A stretch of 64,000 bases of DNA from Streptomyces sp. NBC_00390 (GCF_036057275.1 NZ_CP107945.1:4712001-4776000); one strand, 5' to 3'; positions 25,113 to 35,221 are shown, numbered from the stretch's first letter. Program-made: numbers and translations. The notes: a model not told the origin generated them from the letters alone.

Positions 25113-26294
25113 ATGGATGCCGCCTTCACGGCCGAGCAGGACGAGATCCGCCGCACCCTGCGCGAGGTGCTCGCCAAACGGTGCGGCCCGGCCGACCTCA
25201 GGACCGCGGTCGGGTCGGACGCCGGGTACGACACCGCGCTGTGGGCCCAACTGGCCGGCCGGCTCGGCCTGCCCGGCCTCGCCCTGCCGCAGGAGTACGG
25301 GGGAGTGGGCTGCACCCTCACGGAACTCGCCCTCGCCTGCGAGGAGACCGGACGGGCGCTGCTGCCGTCCCCGCTGCTGGCCACGGCCGGCCTGGTGGCA
25401 CCGCTGATCATGGCACTCGGCACCCCCGGGCAGCGCGCCGAACTGCTGCCGCGTGTCGCGGACGCCTCGCTGACCTGCGCACTTGCCGTGCCGGGGGACA
25501 GCCTCGGGCAGGCCCTCGGGCTGACCGGCGACCCGGGGGCGGGAGCCTGGGCCGGGGGCGGGCGGGCAGGCGGTGTCCAGGCGCGGCAGGAGCGCGGGGG
25601 CGGCTGGCTGCTGTACGGGGAGGCCGGCCAGGTCCTCGACGGCCACAGCGCCGGGCTGCTGCTGGTCGCGGCGCACACCGGAGGTTTCGCGCGCAGCCGT
25701 ACGCTGCTGTTCCTGGTCCGGGGGCAGACCGCCGGGCTGTCGCGGACCCGGCTGACCACGCTGGACGAGACACGGCCGCAGGGGTGCATCGAACTGCGGG
25801 ATGCCGCCGCCGAGTTGCTGGGCGAAGCGGACGAGGGTGACGCGGTGGCGGACGCGCTGGCGGCCGCCGGGACGGCTGCGGCCGTGCTGCTGGCCGCCGA
25901 GTCCGCGGGCGCGGCCGGAAGCGCGCTGGACCGCACGGTCGAGTACGTCCGGACCCGGGAGCAGTTCGGCCGGGCGATCGGCTCCTTCCAGGCGCTCAAG
26001 CACCGGCTGGCGGACCTGTACGTACTTGTGCAGGCGGCCCGCTCGGCGGCGTACCACGCGGCCCGGGACAAGGCCGCCGGCCCGCTCGCCCTGGCGGCCG
26101 GCCTGGAGACCCTGCGCACGGTGGCCGGGGAGGCCATTCAGCTGCACGGCGGCATCGGCTTCACCTGGGAGCACGAGGCGCACCTGTACTTCAAGCGGGC
26201 CGCCGCGGACGAGCTGCTGTTCGGCCCGGTCCACCGCCTGCGCGACCGGGCGGCGGAGCGAGCCGGGCTCTTCGCACGCGAGGGGGTGGCGTGA
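25113..26294 (+). CDS. acyl-CoA dehydrogenase
   Basis: This 393-residue flavoprotein begins with the helical domain FTAEQDEIRRTLREVLAKRC and QEYGGVGCTLTELALACEE. It has a middle beta domain lacking the strong WCQGxSEPxAGSD signature. The C-terminal region is well conserved, RTREQFGRAIGSFQALKHRL and QLHGGIGFTWEHEAHLYFKR. It resembles the second chain of heteromeric dehydrogenases and may pair with the chain at 7526; that pairing is inference. The stop overlaps the start of the next gene (GTGATG), so the Ddn-like protein is co-translated. Confidence 0.86.
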   Translation: MDAAFTAEQDEIRRTLREVLAKRCGPADLRTAVGSDAGYDTALWAQLAGRLGLPGLALPQEYGGVGCTLTELALACEETGRALLPSPLLATAGLVAPLIMALGTPGQRAELLPRVADASLTCALAVPGDSLGQALGLTGDPGAGAWAGGGRAGGVQARQERGGGWLLYGEAGQVLDGHSAGLLLVAAHTGGFARSRTLLFLVRGQTAGLSRTRLTTLDETRPQGCIELRDAAAELLGEADEGDAVADALAAAGTAAAVLLAAESAGAAGSALDRTVEYVRTREQFGRAIGSFQALKHRLADLYVLVQAARSAAYHAARDKAAGPLALAAGLETLRTVAGEAIQLHGGIGFTWEHEAHLYFKRAAADELLFGPVHRLRDRAAERAGLFAREGVA

Positions 26295-26764
26295 TGGCGC
26301 CCGGTCGCCGCCTGGTCCAGAAGGTCTCCTCGACCCGTGTCTTCGCGCGCGTGGCCCCGCATTTCATCCCGGCCATGGACCGCGCGGTGCACCGTCTGAC
26401 CCGCGGAAAGGTCCTGCTCAGCGCCCGGATGCTGCCCGGCGTCGTGCTCACGGCCCGCGGTGCGAGGACGGGTCTGCCGCGGACCACACCGCTGGCGTGC
26501 ATGCCGGAGGAGCCGGGCACATGGCTGCTGATCGGCTCCAACTTCGGCCGCCCCGGTCACCCGTCCTGGACGGCGAACCTGCTGGCCCATCCGGCCGCCG
26601 AGATCAGCTGGAAGGGCAGCACGATCCAGGTCCACGCCCGGCTGCTGACGGGCGAGGAACGCAGGGCGGCATGGGAGGCGGCGCTCAGGTTCTGGCCCCC
26701 GTACGCGACGTACCAGTCCCGGATCGCCCGCGAGATCCGGCTGTTCCGGCTGACGAGACGGTGA
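26291..26764 (+). CDS. F420-dependent nitroreductase-family (Ddn-like) protein
   Basis: This 157-residue split-barrel protein belongs to the deazaflavin-dependent nitroreductase family. The core is seen as LTARGARTGLPRTTPLACMP, then GSNFGRPGHPSWTANLLAHP and a late WPPYATYQSRIAREIRLFRL. Ddn-type enzymes use reduced F420 to reduce quinones or unsaturated compounds. Two LLM-class F420 enzymes at 52994 and 54787 are in the same regulon, so F420 chemistry is a theme. The start is GTG 26291 or ATG 26294, overlapping the dehydrogenase stop. Confidence 0.85.
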   Translation: MMAPGRRLVQKVSSTRVFARVAPHFIPAMDRAVHRLTRGKVLLSARMLPGVVLTARGARTGLPRTTPLACMPEEPGTWLLIGSNFGRPGHPSWTANLLAHPAAEISWKGSTIQVHARLLTGEERRAAWEAALRFWPPYATYQSRIAREIRLFRLTRR

Positions 26765-26829
26765 CGCGACCGCCGGGCCTGCGGGTGGTGGCGCACCTGT
26801 GCCGGGCCGTTCTCCCGGGCCGGCGCCCG

Positions 26830-26848
26830 CACGGGCCTTCGGCCCGTG
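26830..26848. terminator. hairpin after the Ddn-like gene
   Basis: CACGGGCC-TTC-GGCCCGTG is a perfect 8-bp stem with a 3-base loop in the convergent gap before the TetR gene. It is one of two strong hairpins there. Confidence 0.5.
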
Positions 26849-26910
26849 TCCGCTCGGAGCTGCCCGCGCCCCGGAGGGGGTGCCACCGCGGGGAATGTGC
26901 GCAAACGCGC

Positions 26911-26943
26911 CGACGGCGGTCACCGGATGGTGAACCGCCGTCG
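26911..26943. terminator. strong hairpin between convergent genes
   Basis: CGACGGCGGT pairs perfectly with ACCGCCGTCG (10 bp) around a 13-base loop. It lies just downstream of the TetR gene's stop on the minus strand and probably ends transcription in both directions. Confidence 0.55.
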
Positions 26944-26979
26944 GTGTGACAGGACTTGGCGTACCGCGTCGCGGCCTCG

Positions 26980-27627
26980 TTACTTCGTCGGCTTCTTGCC
27001 CGTGATGCCCAGATGCACCAACAGCGACAGATTCGGCTTGAGTTCGGCCTGCTTCACACCCCAGGTCGTGAAGCCCTTCTGGTGCGACGCGACCGCCGCC
27101 AGCATCGCCACCAGTGCGCCGGCGATCGCCGGGGGGCTGACGTCCTTGTCGACCTTGCCCTTGGACTGGAGATCTTTCACCGCCTCCGTAAGGGAGTTGG
27201 TGACCGAATTCAGGATCTTCATGCGGATCTTGTAGAACCGCTTGTCGCCCTCCGCCGCGCCGAGATCCACCACCCGCAGGATCGCGTCGTGACGCCGCCA
27301 GAAGTCCAGGAAGCCCTCGACCAGATCCTCGGACGTCTGCGCGCCCGCCTTGCCGACCCAGGAGCGTCCGGCGACCAGTTCGGTCAACCCTGCACCCTCC
27401 TTGGCCATTTCCTCCGCGATCTCGAGTACGGCACCCTCGACATCGGGGAAGTACTGGTAGAACGTCGCGGGCGAAGTGCCCGCTTTCCGGGCCACGTCGA
27501 TGACCTTGACGTCCCGGTACGGCGAGGAGCTGAGCATCTCGCTGAGGCAGTCGAGCAGCTTCTGCCGCGTCGCCTGGCCGCGTCGTCCGGCCACCCGGCC
27601 GTCGACGGTACGTACTTGTCCTGTCAT
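26980..27627 (-). CDS. TetR family regulator next to kbpA/afsK; candidate regulon repressor
   Basis: This 215-residue regulator has a helix-turn-helix at about residues 42-65 (VIDVARKAGTSPATFYQYFP). The helical ligand domain ends in a basic tail, GITGKKPTK. A TetR gene in this position, next to kbpA and afsK, is also how I recall the S. coelicolor locus, so it appears to be a conserved chromosomal gene. Its start codon is inside a degenerate copy of the regulon palindrome (27621-27635). That suggests self-regulation and makes it the best candidate in the window for reading the CTGACGNNNCGTCAG sites. Acyl-CoA or a CoA-linked intermediate as ligand would be typical but is not shown. Confidence 0.8.
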   Translation of the reverse strand: MTGQVRTVDGRVAGRRGQATRQKLLDCLSEMLSSSPYRDVKVIDVARKAGTSPATFYQYFPDVEGAVLEIAEEMAKEGAGLTELVAGRSWVGKAGAQTSEDLVEGFLDFWRRHDAILRVVDLGAAEGDKRFYKIRMKILNSVTNSLTEAVKDLQSKGKVDKDVSPPAIAGALVAMLAAVASHQKGFTTWGVKQAELKPNLSLLVHLGITGKKPTK

Positions 27628-27635
27628 GCCGTCAG
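27621..27635. promoter_or_regulatory. degenerate regulon palindrome at the TetR start codon
   Basis: CTGTCATGCCGTCAG keeps the right half-site intact and four of six positions of the left. It overlaps the TetR start codon (27625-27627). It is weak evidence for autorepression. Confidence 0.35.
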
Positions 27636-27706
27636 CTTACCGAGGGGTGATCGGCGCGCGATTCGGCCGACTGCAAATGGGGTGCAGCTGGCAGAAGGCA
27701 ATGGTG

Positions 27707-27740
27707 TTATCAACAGCCTGTGGATAACTTCCGTGGACAA
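27707..27740. promoter_or_regulatory. cluster of three DnaA-box-like 9-mers
   Basis: TTATCAACA (27707-27715, plus), TTATCCACA (27719-27727, minus) and TTGTCCACG (27732-27740, minus) fall within 34 bp. The second is the classical DnaA box and the third is one base from the Streptomyces favourite TTGTCCACA. They lie in the divergent gap between the TetR gene and kbpA. DnaA could titrate here or regulate either gene. A chance origin of three such AT-rich 9-mers in this GC-rich DNA seems unlikely. Confidence 0.5.
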
Positions 27741-27873
27741 CTCAACGAAATCCGCTCCGGGGGAGCTGCCCGATCACGCCCATATGGTCAAATGTTCAAC
27801 TTGATTCCGTGCGCCACGCGTGAAGCACCGTTAACTTGAGTGTGACGGGTGCCACACGGAAGGAATCACGTCC

Positions 27874-28887
27874 ATGGCCGCATTCACAGAAGGCGCGCCG
27901 TGTTGGGTGGACGCGTCTCTCCCCGATGTCGAGGCGGGCAAGCGCTTCTACGGCGATCTCTTCGGGTGGACCTTCGTCGGGCGGGGTGGCGAAGAGCTTC
28001 CCGGTGGCGGGACCCGCAGCCGGTATGCCGACGCCTACAGCGGCGACAAGCTGGTCGCCGCCCTCGTGCCCAAGCGGGACGGGCGGATGCCCACCGTCTG
28101 GAGCGTCTACTTCGCCACCCCGGACGCCGTCGCCCTCAGTCGCCGGATCCGGGAGGCGGGCGGCCAGATGATCATGGACCCGCTGCCGGTGGGCAAGGCG
28201 GGGGTCGTGGCGGTCGCCGCGGATCCGGGCGGCGCGGTCTTCGGACTCTGGCAGGCCGGGGACCAGCCCGGTTTCGAGAAGATGGGCGTGCCCGGCACGT
28301 TCTGCTGGACCGAGGTGTACACCCGGGACAAGGACACCGCCGACGACTTCTACGAGTCGGTCTTCGGCTTCCAGGGCACCGACCTGCCCGGCGCGCCCGT
28401 CGACTTCCGGATGTGGTCGCCCGCCGGTACCGAGCCGGGCGAGCGTACGGCCGTCGGCGGGCGCACCCTGCTCACCGACGCCTTCCCGGCCGAGATGCCC
28501 GGCCACTTCCTCGTCTACTTCTGCGTCGAGGACTGCGACTGGACGGCCGAAACGGTCGTCCGGCTCGGCGGCCGCGTCCAGGCTCCGCCCTTCGACATTC
28601 CGTACGGGCGGATCGCGGTGCTCACCGACAACCAGGGCGCCGCCTTCGCGGTCCTCTCGGAGCCCAGTGCGCCCGGACAGCCCGCCGATCAGCGCGCCGA
28701 CCGGCCTGCCGAACAGGCCACCGGCCGGGCCGCCGATCAGCCCCCCGACCAGGAGCGGGGCGGGGAGCAGAAGCAGGAAGAGCGCGAGGCGAAGGGCGAG
28801 GCGGAGGGACGTCGGAAGCCCCGCGAGGACGATGACGCCGACGAGGGCGGCGACGCCGAGGACACCCCGCGTACGCAGGAATCCTGA
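27874..28887 (+). CDS. kbpA: KbpA-like protein (two VOC domains) with an extra charged tail
   Basis: Residues 1-265 form two glyoxalase/VOC modules: first module GAPCWVDASLPDVEAGKRFY to FGLWQAGDQ, second FCWTEVYTRDKDTADDFYES to AFAVLSEP. The gene directly precedes afsK in the same direction. In S. coelicolor this place is held by kbpA, whose product of about 252 residues binds AfsK and inhibits its autophosphorylation (recalled). Assignment rests on position plus fold. Residues 266-337 are an extra hydrophilic tail rich in Gln, Glu, Asp and Arg that I do not expect in KbpA. The ATG follows GGAAGGA. Confidence 0.7.
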   Translation: MAAFTEGAPCWVDASLPDVEAGKRFYGDLFGWTFVGRGGEELPGGGTRSRYADAYSGDKLVAALVPKRDGRMPTVWSVYFATPDAVALSRRIREAGGQMIMDPLPVGKAGVVAVAADPGGAVFGLWQAGDQPGFEKMGVPGTFCWTEVYTRDKDTADDFYESVFGFQGTDLPGAPVDFRMWSPAGTEPGERTAVGGRTLLTDAFPAEMPGHFLVYFCVEDCDWTAETVVRLGGRVQAPPFDIPYGRIAVLTDNQGAAFAVLSEPSAPGQPADQRADRPAEQATGRAADQPPDQERGGEQKQEEREAKGEAEGRRKPREDDDADEGGDAEDTPRTQES

Positions 28888-29120
28888 ACGCGGTAGGCCC
28901 GCCGGACGTATACGACACTGCGTACCCCCTGCCCCTTCGGCCTGCCATGCCCGAAACGGGGTGAGACACCCCGATCCGCCCCCGGGTTCGCAACCGTCGC
29001 CCGGGAAAGGAAGAATCAGGGTGCGCACCGCTGTGGGCTTCGGTGGTGGGACGCTTCACGGGGCTGTAAATGACGGACCCGATTCGACCTGGGGCCCGTA
29101 CGGGGAGGTGGCAGGCAGGT

Positions 29121-31523
<2,403 letters not shown>

Positions 31524-31638
31524 GCCCCGCGACCGGGAACGGGCGCGGGGCGTCGCACGGGGCGGACCGTCCGTTGGCGGCGCGCCCCCGTCCGGCGTAG
31601 CGTCGTGATCGAGAGCGGCTGGAAGAGGGAGGCCGGCG

Positions 31639-32283
31639 ATGATCCGCAACGTCATCGGCTCACTCCTCGCTCTCGCCGGAGCGACGGCCGCCGTATGGAG
31701 CCCCTTCCGTGACTGGTACGACGGCCGTCCCGGGCGCGACTACCGCATCCAGGACCTGTTCAGCGGCATCACCGGCGCAGGGGCCGAGCTCACCACCTCG
31801 ATCCTGCTGCCTTTCGTCTTCGCCGCACTGGTGACCCTGGTCGGTGTCGCACTGCGCTCGCGGCTGCTGGTGGCGTTCTCCGGACTGATCGTGCTCGGCT
31901 TCACCGTCCTGTGGACGGTCCGCCAGGGTCAGGCTGCGGGCAGCCTCACCGTCGGCGGTGACGCGGCGGCTCTCGGCACCGGGGTCGCCACCGCGTTCGG
32001 CGGTGGGGTGCTGCTGTTGATCGGGGCCGCGGTGATGAGCGGGCGGGGCCGCAGGCACGGGCGCGTGGAGTCGTACGACGAGGAACCGCCGGCGTACCCC
32101 TATGTGCCGCCGGACGAGCAGGAGCCGTACGGCGGGACCCCACGGCCCGGACCTGCCGAGCCGTACGACCGGCCGGCGCCCTACGGACAGCCCCCGCCGT
32201 ACGGGCAGCCGCCGCCCTTCGACCCGTACGGGCCCGAGGGGCCGCCGACGCTGCCCATTCCGGACAGGCCCGACGAGCGCTGA
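31639..32283 (+). CDS. small membrane protein with proline/tyrosine-rich tail
   Basis: This 214-residue protein has four hydrophobic segments in its first 140 residues: VIGSLLALAGATAAVW; LLPFVFAALVTLVGVAL; LLVAFSGLIVLGFTVLW; GVATAFGGGVLLLIGAAVM. It ends in a cytoplasmic tail rich in Pro, Tyr and Gly (repeated PYGQPPP). I do not recognise a named family; such proteins are common in Streptomyces. The ATG follows GGGAGG. It lies 115 bp after afsK in the same direction and might be cotranscribed with it. Confidence 0.75.
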   Translation: MIRNVIGSLLALAGATAAVWSPFRDWYDGRPGRDYRIQDLFSGITGAGAELTTSILLPFVFAALVTLVGVALRSRLLVAFSGLIVLGFTVLWTVRQGQAAGSLTVGGDAAALGTGVATAFGGGVLLLIGAAVMSGRGRRHGRVESYDEEPPAYPYVPPDEQEPYGGTPRPGPAEPYDRPAPYGQPPPYGQPPPFDPYGPEGPPTLPIPDRPDER

Positions 32284-32289
32284 ACGACC

Positions 32290-32304
32290 GCTGCTAGGGT
32301 GACG
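32290..32304 (+). promoter_or_regulatory. duplicated promoter-like element, copy 1
   Basis: GCTGCTAGGGTGACG contains TAGGGT, a usable actinomycete -10 hexamer, 51-65 bp before the GTG of the first small secreted protein. The same 15 bases precede its paralogue at 32894, and both genes share GGGGTTGAAAC directly before the start codon. Confidence 0.45.
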
Positions 32305-32354
32305 TGAGCTCGTCAAGGAGCCCATCCACCCACACTTTCAACGGGGGTTGAAAC

Positions 32355-32861
32355 GTGAAGATTCGTCATGTCCGCGCTGTTGCCGTCTTCGGAATCGTTC
32401 TCGTCGCGCTGACCGGGGCCCGCGGCTCGGGCGGCGGCAGCTGCGGCGGCAGCTCCAGCAGCTCCAGCGGCGGCAGCAGCACCGGTGGCAGCAACCACGA
32501 CAACGACAACAGCACGACCACCGGTGGGGGGTCGGTCTCCGGCGGTGGCTCCAGCGCCAACCAGGCCATGCGTGACATCAGCATCGCCAAGTGCGGGCTG
32601 GACGCGGCGGGCAAGAACCTCACCGCGCGCCTCACCATCAGGAACAGCGACTCCCTGGACTACAACTACAACGCGAGCGTGCAGTTCAAGGGTGAGGTCG
32701 GTGGCCCGAGCGCGGACCTGGCCGTCGCCAGGCTCGACGCCGCCGCCGTCCCGGCGGGCGAGTCCGTGACGAAGGAGATCAGCACGCCGTACACCGGCTC
32801 CGGTGACGGCTCCGAGTACAAGAAGTGCGAAGTAGTCCTCGCGAGCCGTACCGCGAGCTGA
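32355..32861 (+). CDS. small secreted protein with Ser/Gly/Asn-rich linker, paralogue A
   Basis: This 168-residue product begins with a signal sequence (KIRHVRAVAVFGIVLVALTG), then a low-complexity Ser/Gly/Thr/Asn linker (about residues 23-70). A compact C-terminal domain follows, containing two cysteines (AKCGLDAAGKNLTARLTIRN and YKKCEVVLASRT). The domain looks like an immunoglobulin-like beta-sandwich of the kind found in extracytoplasmic actinomycete proteins. No function is known. The next gene is a tandem duplicate; both start at GTG behind the same ribosome site. Confidence 0.72.
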   Translation: MKIRHVRAVAVFGIVLVALTGARGSGGGSCGGSSSSSSGGSSTGGSNHDNDNSTTTGGGSVSGGGSSANQAMRDISIAKCGLDAAGKNLTARLTIRNSDSLDYNYNASVQFKGEVGGPSADLAVARLDAAAVPAGESVTKEISTPYTGSGDGSEYKKCEVVLASRTAS

Positions 32862-32893
32862 GCTCGCACAGGGTCTTCGGCCCGGAACCGGCC

Positions 32894-32908
32894 GCTGCTA
32901 GGGTGACG
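32894..32908 (+). promoter_or_regulatory. duplicated promoter-like element, copy 2
   Basis: This is an identical GCTGCTAGGGTGACG, 52-66 bp before the second small secreted protein's GTG. The duplication thus took the promoter along with the coding sequence. Confidence 0.45.
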
Positions 32909-32959
32909 CGCGCTCGTTCGAGCGCGCACATCCGGCCACAGGGCCAGGGGGGTTGAAAC

Positions 32960-33514
32960 GTGAAGATTCGTCATGTCCGTGCGGTCGCCGCCTTCGGCAT
33001 CGTCCTGATCGCGTTGACCGGTGCCCGCGGTTCGCGCGGCGGCGGCTGCGACAACGACAGCAGTTCCAGCTCCTCCAGCTCGAGCGGCGGCGGCAGCACC
33101 ACCGGCGGCGGCCACTACGACGACGATGACGACATCGACGTCACGTCCGGCGGCGGTTCCGCCTCCGGCGGTGGCGACGCCACCCAGACGCCCGGCGCCG
33201 GGGGCGTGACCGGTCCGGTCGACGCGAGGGGGGAGGTGGAGATCGACTTCTGCAGCATCGACCCCGGGGGAACGCTGCTCAGGGGTCAGCTCTCCATCGA
33301 CAACCAGAGCGACGCGGACCAGAGCTACGACATCAAGGTGCACTTCGCGGGCGACGGCGGAGAACCGGTGGTCGCGCAGCTCGACGATGTGACGGTCGCC
33401 GCGTACAGCAACTACACCACCGATGCCAGCGCCCCCTATGCCGGCTCCGGCAAGCCACGGGACGACCGGGGGTGCTGGATCGTCAGCGCCACCCGTACCG
33501 CCGAGGCCTCCTGA
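32960..33514 (+). CDS. small secreted protein with Ser/Gly/Asp-rich linker, paralogue B
   Basis: This 184-residue protein has the same architecture as the preceding one. The signal sequence is almost identical (KIRHVRAVAAFGIVLIALTG), the linker is Ser/Gly/Thr-rich with an acidic DDDDD-like stretch, and the C-terminal domain has two cysteines (IDFCSIDPGGTLLRGQLSI and RGCWIVSATRT). The signal and linker are well conserved at DNA level, while the C-terminal domains have diverged strongly. It is probably exported to the cell envelope or medium. No function is known. Confidence 0.72.
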   Translation: MKIRHVRAVAAFGIVLIALTGARGSRGGGCDNDSSSSSSSSSGGGSTTGGGHYDDDDDIDVTSGGGSASGGGDATQTPGAGGVTGPVDARGEVEIDFCSIDPGGTLLRGQLSIDNQSDADQSYDIKVHFAGDGGEPVVAQLDDVTVAAYSNYTTDASAPYAGSGKPRDDRGCWIVSATRTAEAS

Positions 33515-33576
33515 CACCACCCGTACGGCCGCGGCTGCCTGGGCCCGGTCCGGGCTGACCTTGTCGGGCGTGCGAC

Positions 33577-33625
33577 GCTCCCCCAGAGCTTCTCCCCCAG
33601 GACTCCGTCCGGGGGGACCCCCAGG
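33577..33625 (-). repeat. dispersed palindromic repeat, copy A
   Basis: Read on the minus strand this is CCTGGGGGTCC...CGGACGGAGTCC...GGGGGAG. A clearly related sequence lies on the plus strand at 56083-56122. Both can fold into a GGAC/GTCC hairpin, and both lie in intergenic space downstream of genes. It looks like a small dispersed (REP-like) element. Confidence 0.45.
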
Positions 33626-33746
33626 AGGTACCCCGGGCTACGGCACCTCGCTGTGTTGTCGGAGTCGCCCAAGTGCGTCCGGTACGAGGGCGATCTCCTC
33701 CGGCCTCCGGCCGGGCGGTACCCCTACCGGCCTGCGATACGTCCCC

Positions 33747-33975
33747 TCGGCCCTGGTGGGCCTGGGGAGGCCTCATGTCTCGGCCCTGGTGGGCCTGGGG
33801 AGGCCTCATGTCTCGGCCCTGGTGGGCCTGGGGAGGCCTCATGTCTCGGCCCTGGTGGGCCTGGGGAGGCCTCATGTCTCGGCCCTGGTGGGCCTGGGGA
33901 GGCCCCATGCCTCGGCCTGGTGGGCCTGGGGAGACCGCATGCCTCGGCCTGGTGGGCCTGGGGAGGCCCCATGCA
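33747..33975. repeat. 33-bp tandem repeat, seven copies
   Basis: Five 33-bp units (33747-33911) are followed by two 32-bp units (33912-33975). The unit begins TCGGCCCTGGTGGGCCTGGG and ends AGGCCTCATGTC. The first four units are identical; the fifth changes near its end and the last two lose one C. Each unit contains GGCCTGGGGAGGCC, which can fold on itself. The array lies between two convergent genes and crosses no supported coding sequence, though frames remain open through it because 33 is a multiple of three. It may act as a multi-hairpin terminator. Confidence 0.85.
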
Positions 33976-34018
33976 TCCGACGCCGCAGGCTGATCCTCGA
34001 AGACCGCCCGGACAGGGC

Positions 34019-34795
34019 CTAGCGCAGCCGGTACCCGCCCCTGCCGTGGCCGCTCGTGAACAGCTCGGCCTGCCGCTCCGGCGGCAGGTTGCCGAGCGCG
34101 ATCAGGTGCGGGGCATGGGCGAGGGCCTGCGTCCGGGCGGCCTCGGTCGCCGACCACACCGCGCGCACCGTCCCCTGCACCGCGTCCGCCGGGTACGCCG
34201 CCACCACGGCCGCCGCCCGCAGCGCGGCTGCCGCCGCGCCGCCCGGTTCGGTCAGCTCCGAGACCAGTCCCGTCTCGTACGCCCGCCGGGCCGACGTCCG
34301 CTCGGCGGTCCCCATCAGTGCCAGGCGGGCGACCTCGCCCGGCGGCATCCGCTGTGCCAGATACACCGACTCGTAGGCGCTGACCATCCCGTACGTCGTG
34401 TGCGGGTCGAAGAACGTGGCCTCGCGCGACGCGACGACGAACTCGCTCTCGCCGAGCAGATAGAACGCGCCGCCGCAGGCCATCCCCTCCACCGCCGCGA
34501 TCACCGGTATCCACAGGTCGTTCGCCTTCGGGCCGATCGCGATCAGCGGATCGTCGACCGAGTACGGGGACGAGGGCTGCGGCACCTCGGCGCCGCGGTC
34601 GATCCCGGTGCAGAACGCCCGTGTCCCCGCTCCCGTCACCACCGCGGCGCGCACCGAGTCGTCGTATCTGAACCCCCGCCATACGCGGCACAGTTCCTCC
34701 GCCATCGCCAGGTCGATCGCGTTGTGCCTGCCGGGCCGGTCCAGCGTGACGAGGGCGACGCCGGTGTCCTTGTCCGTCTCCACCCGGATGCTCAT
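34019..34795 (-). CDS. enoyl-CoA hydratase/isomerase family protein
   Basis: This 258-residue crotonase-fold protein contains GAGTRAFCTGIDRGAEVP in the first oxyanion segment and EGMACGGAFYLLGESEFVVA in the second. The usual glutamate pair for hydration is not clear at the second site, so an isomerase, hydrolase or lyase activity is possible. The ATG at 34795 overlaps the stop of the OB-fold gene (ATGA). It is the last gene of the run Ltp2-like, OB-fold, crotonase transcribed leftward from the palindrome at 36392, and it ends next to the 33-bp repeat. Confidence 0.85.
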   Translation of the reverse strand: MSIRVETDKDTGVALVTLDRPGRHNAIDLAMAEELCRVWRGFRYDDSVRAAVVTGAGTRAFCTGIDRGAEVPQPSSPYSVDDPLIAIGPKANDLWIPVIAAVEGMACGGAFYLLGESEFVVASREATFFDPHTTYGMVSAYESVYLAQRMPPGEVARLALMGTAERTSARRAYETGLVSELTEPGGAAAAALRAAAVVAAYPADAVQGTVRAVWSATEAARTQALAHAPHLIALGNLPPERQAELFTSGHGRGGYRLR

Positions 34796-35220
34796 GCGCG
34801 CTCCAGCAGCCAGCGCGGTACGACCGTCCCGTCCGCGAGCTCGGTGAACGCCACCCTCAGCTGCGCCCCGATGCGCAGGCGGGCGGGATCGACCGAGTTC
34901 AGTGCCGCGTCCGGCGCGGCCACCACGTTCCCGACGAGCCGGATGCGGGGCACTTCCGCGAGTTCGACGACGACCGTGTTGTAGGGGGCCTGGGCGGCGT
35001 ACTCGGGCAGCAGCGGCGGATGCGGGAGCACGTACGACCAGATCCGGCCCCGGCCGCTCATCCTGCGCCACTCGCTGTCGAACGACTGGCAGTGCGGGCA
35101 GCAGGGGCGCGGCGGGAAGCGCAGCTCCCCGCAGGCGGCGCAGGCCTGGATGCGCAGCTCGCCCTGTGCGGCGTACTGCCAGAAGGGCGCGCCGTCCTCG
35201 TCGACCACGGGTGTGAGCAT
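34792..35220 (-). CDS. Zn-ribbon/OB-fold (DUF35) partner of the Ltp2-like protein
   Basis: This 142-residue protein has an N-terminal zinc ribbon (CAACGELRFPPRPCCPHC at about residues 27-44) followed by an OB fold (SGRGRIWSYVLPHPPLL onward). In mycobacterial cholesterol degradation the DUF35 part of ChsH2 forms the active complex with the aldolase Ltp2. Here the gene begins one base after the stop of an Ltp2-like gene, exactly the arrangement expected for such a complex. It probably positions the CoA part of the substrate. It overlaps the crotonase gene by four bases. Confidence 0.87.
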   Translation of the reverse strand: MLTPVVDEDGAPFWQYAAQGELRIQACAACGELRFPPRPCCPHCQSFDSEWRRMSGRGRIWSYVLPHPPLLPEYAAQAPYNTVVVELAEVPRIRLVGNVVAAPDAALNSVDPARLRIGAQLRVAFTELADGTVVPRWLLERA

Positions 35221-35221
35221 C

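Noticed and set aside
27796..29028. Long minus-strand frame opposite kbpA with a hydrophobic, glycine-zipper-like stretch
   Set aside because: It is the complement of a well-supported plus-strand gene and its repeat-rich tail. It has no ribosome site, and the rest of the frame is Arg/Gly/Val-rich shadow sequence.
33724..33972. Collagen-like (PGPPGPRHEAS) or ALVGLGRPHVS frames across the 33-bp array
   Set aside because: Repeat length is a multiple of three, so all frames stay open. No start signal or family match is present, and the array lies between two gene ends.
33747..33975. CRISPR array
   Set aside because: Units abut directly without spacers and no cas genes are nearby.
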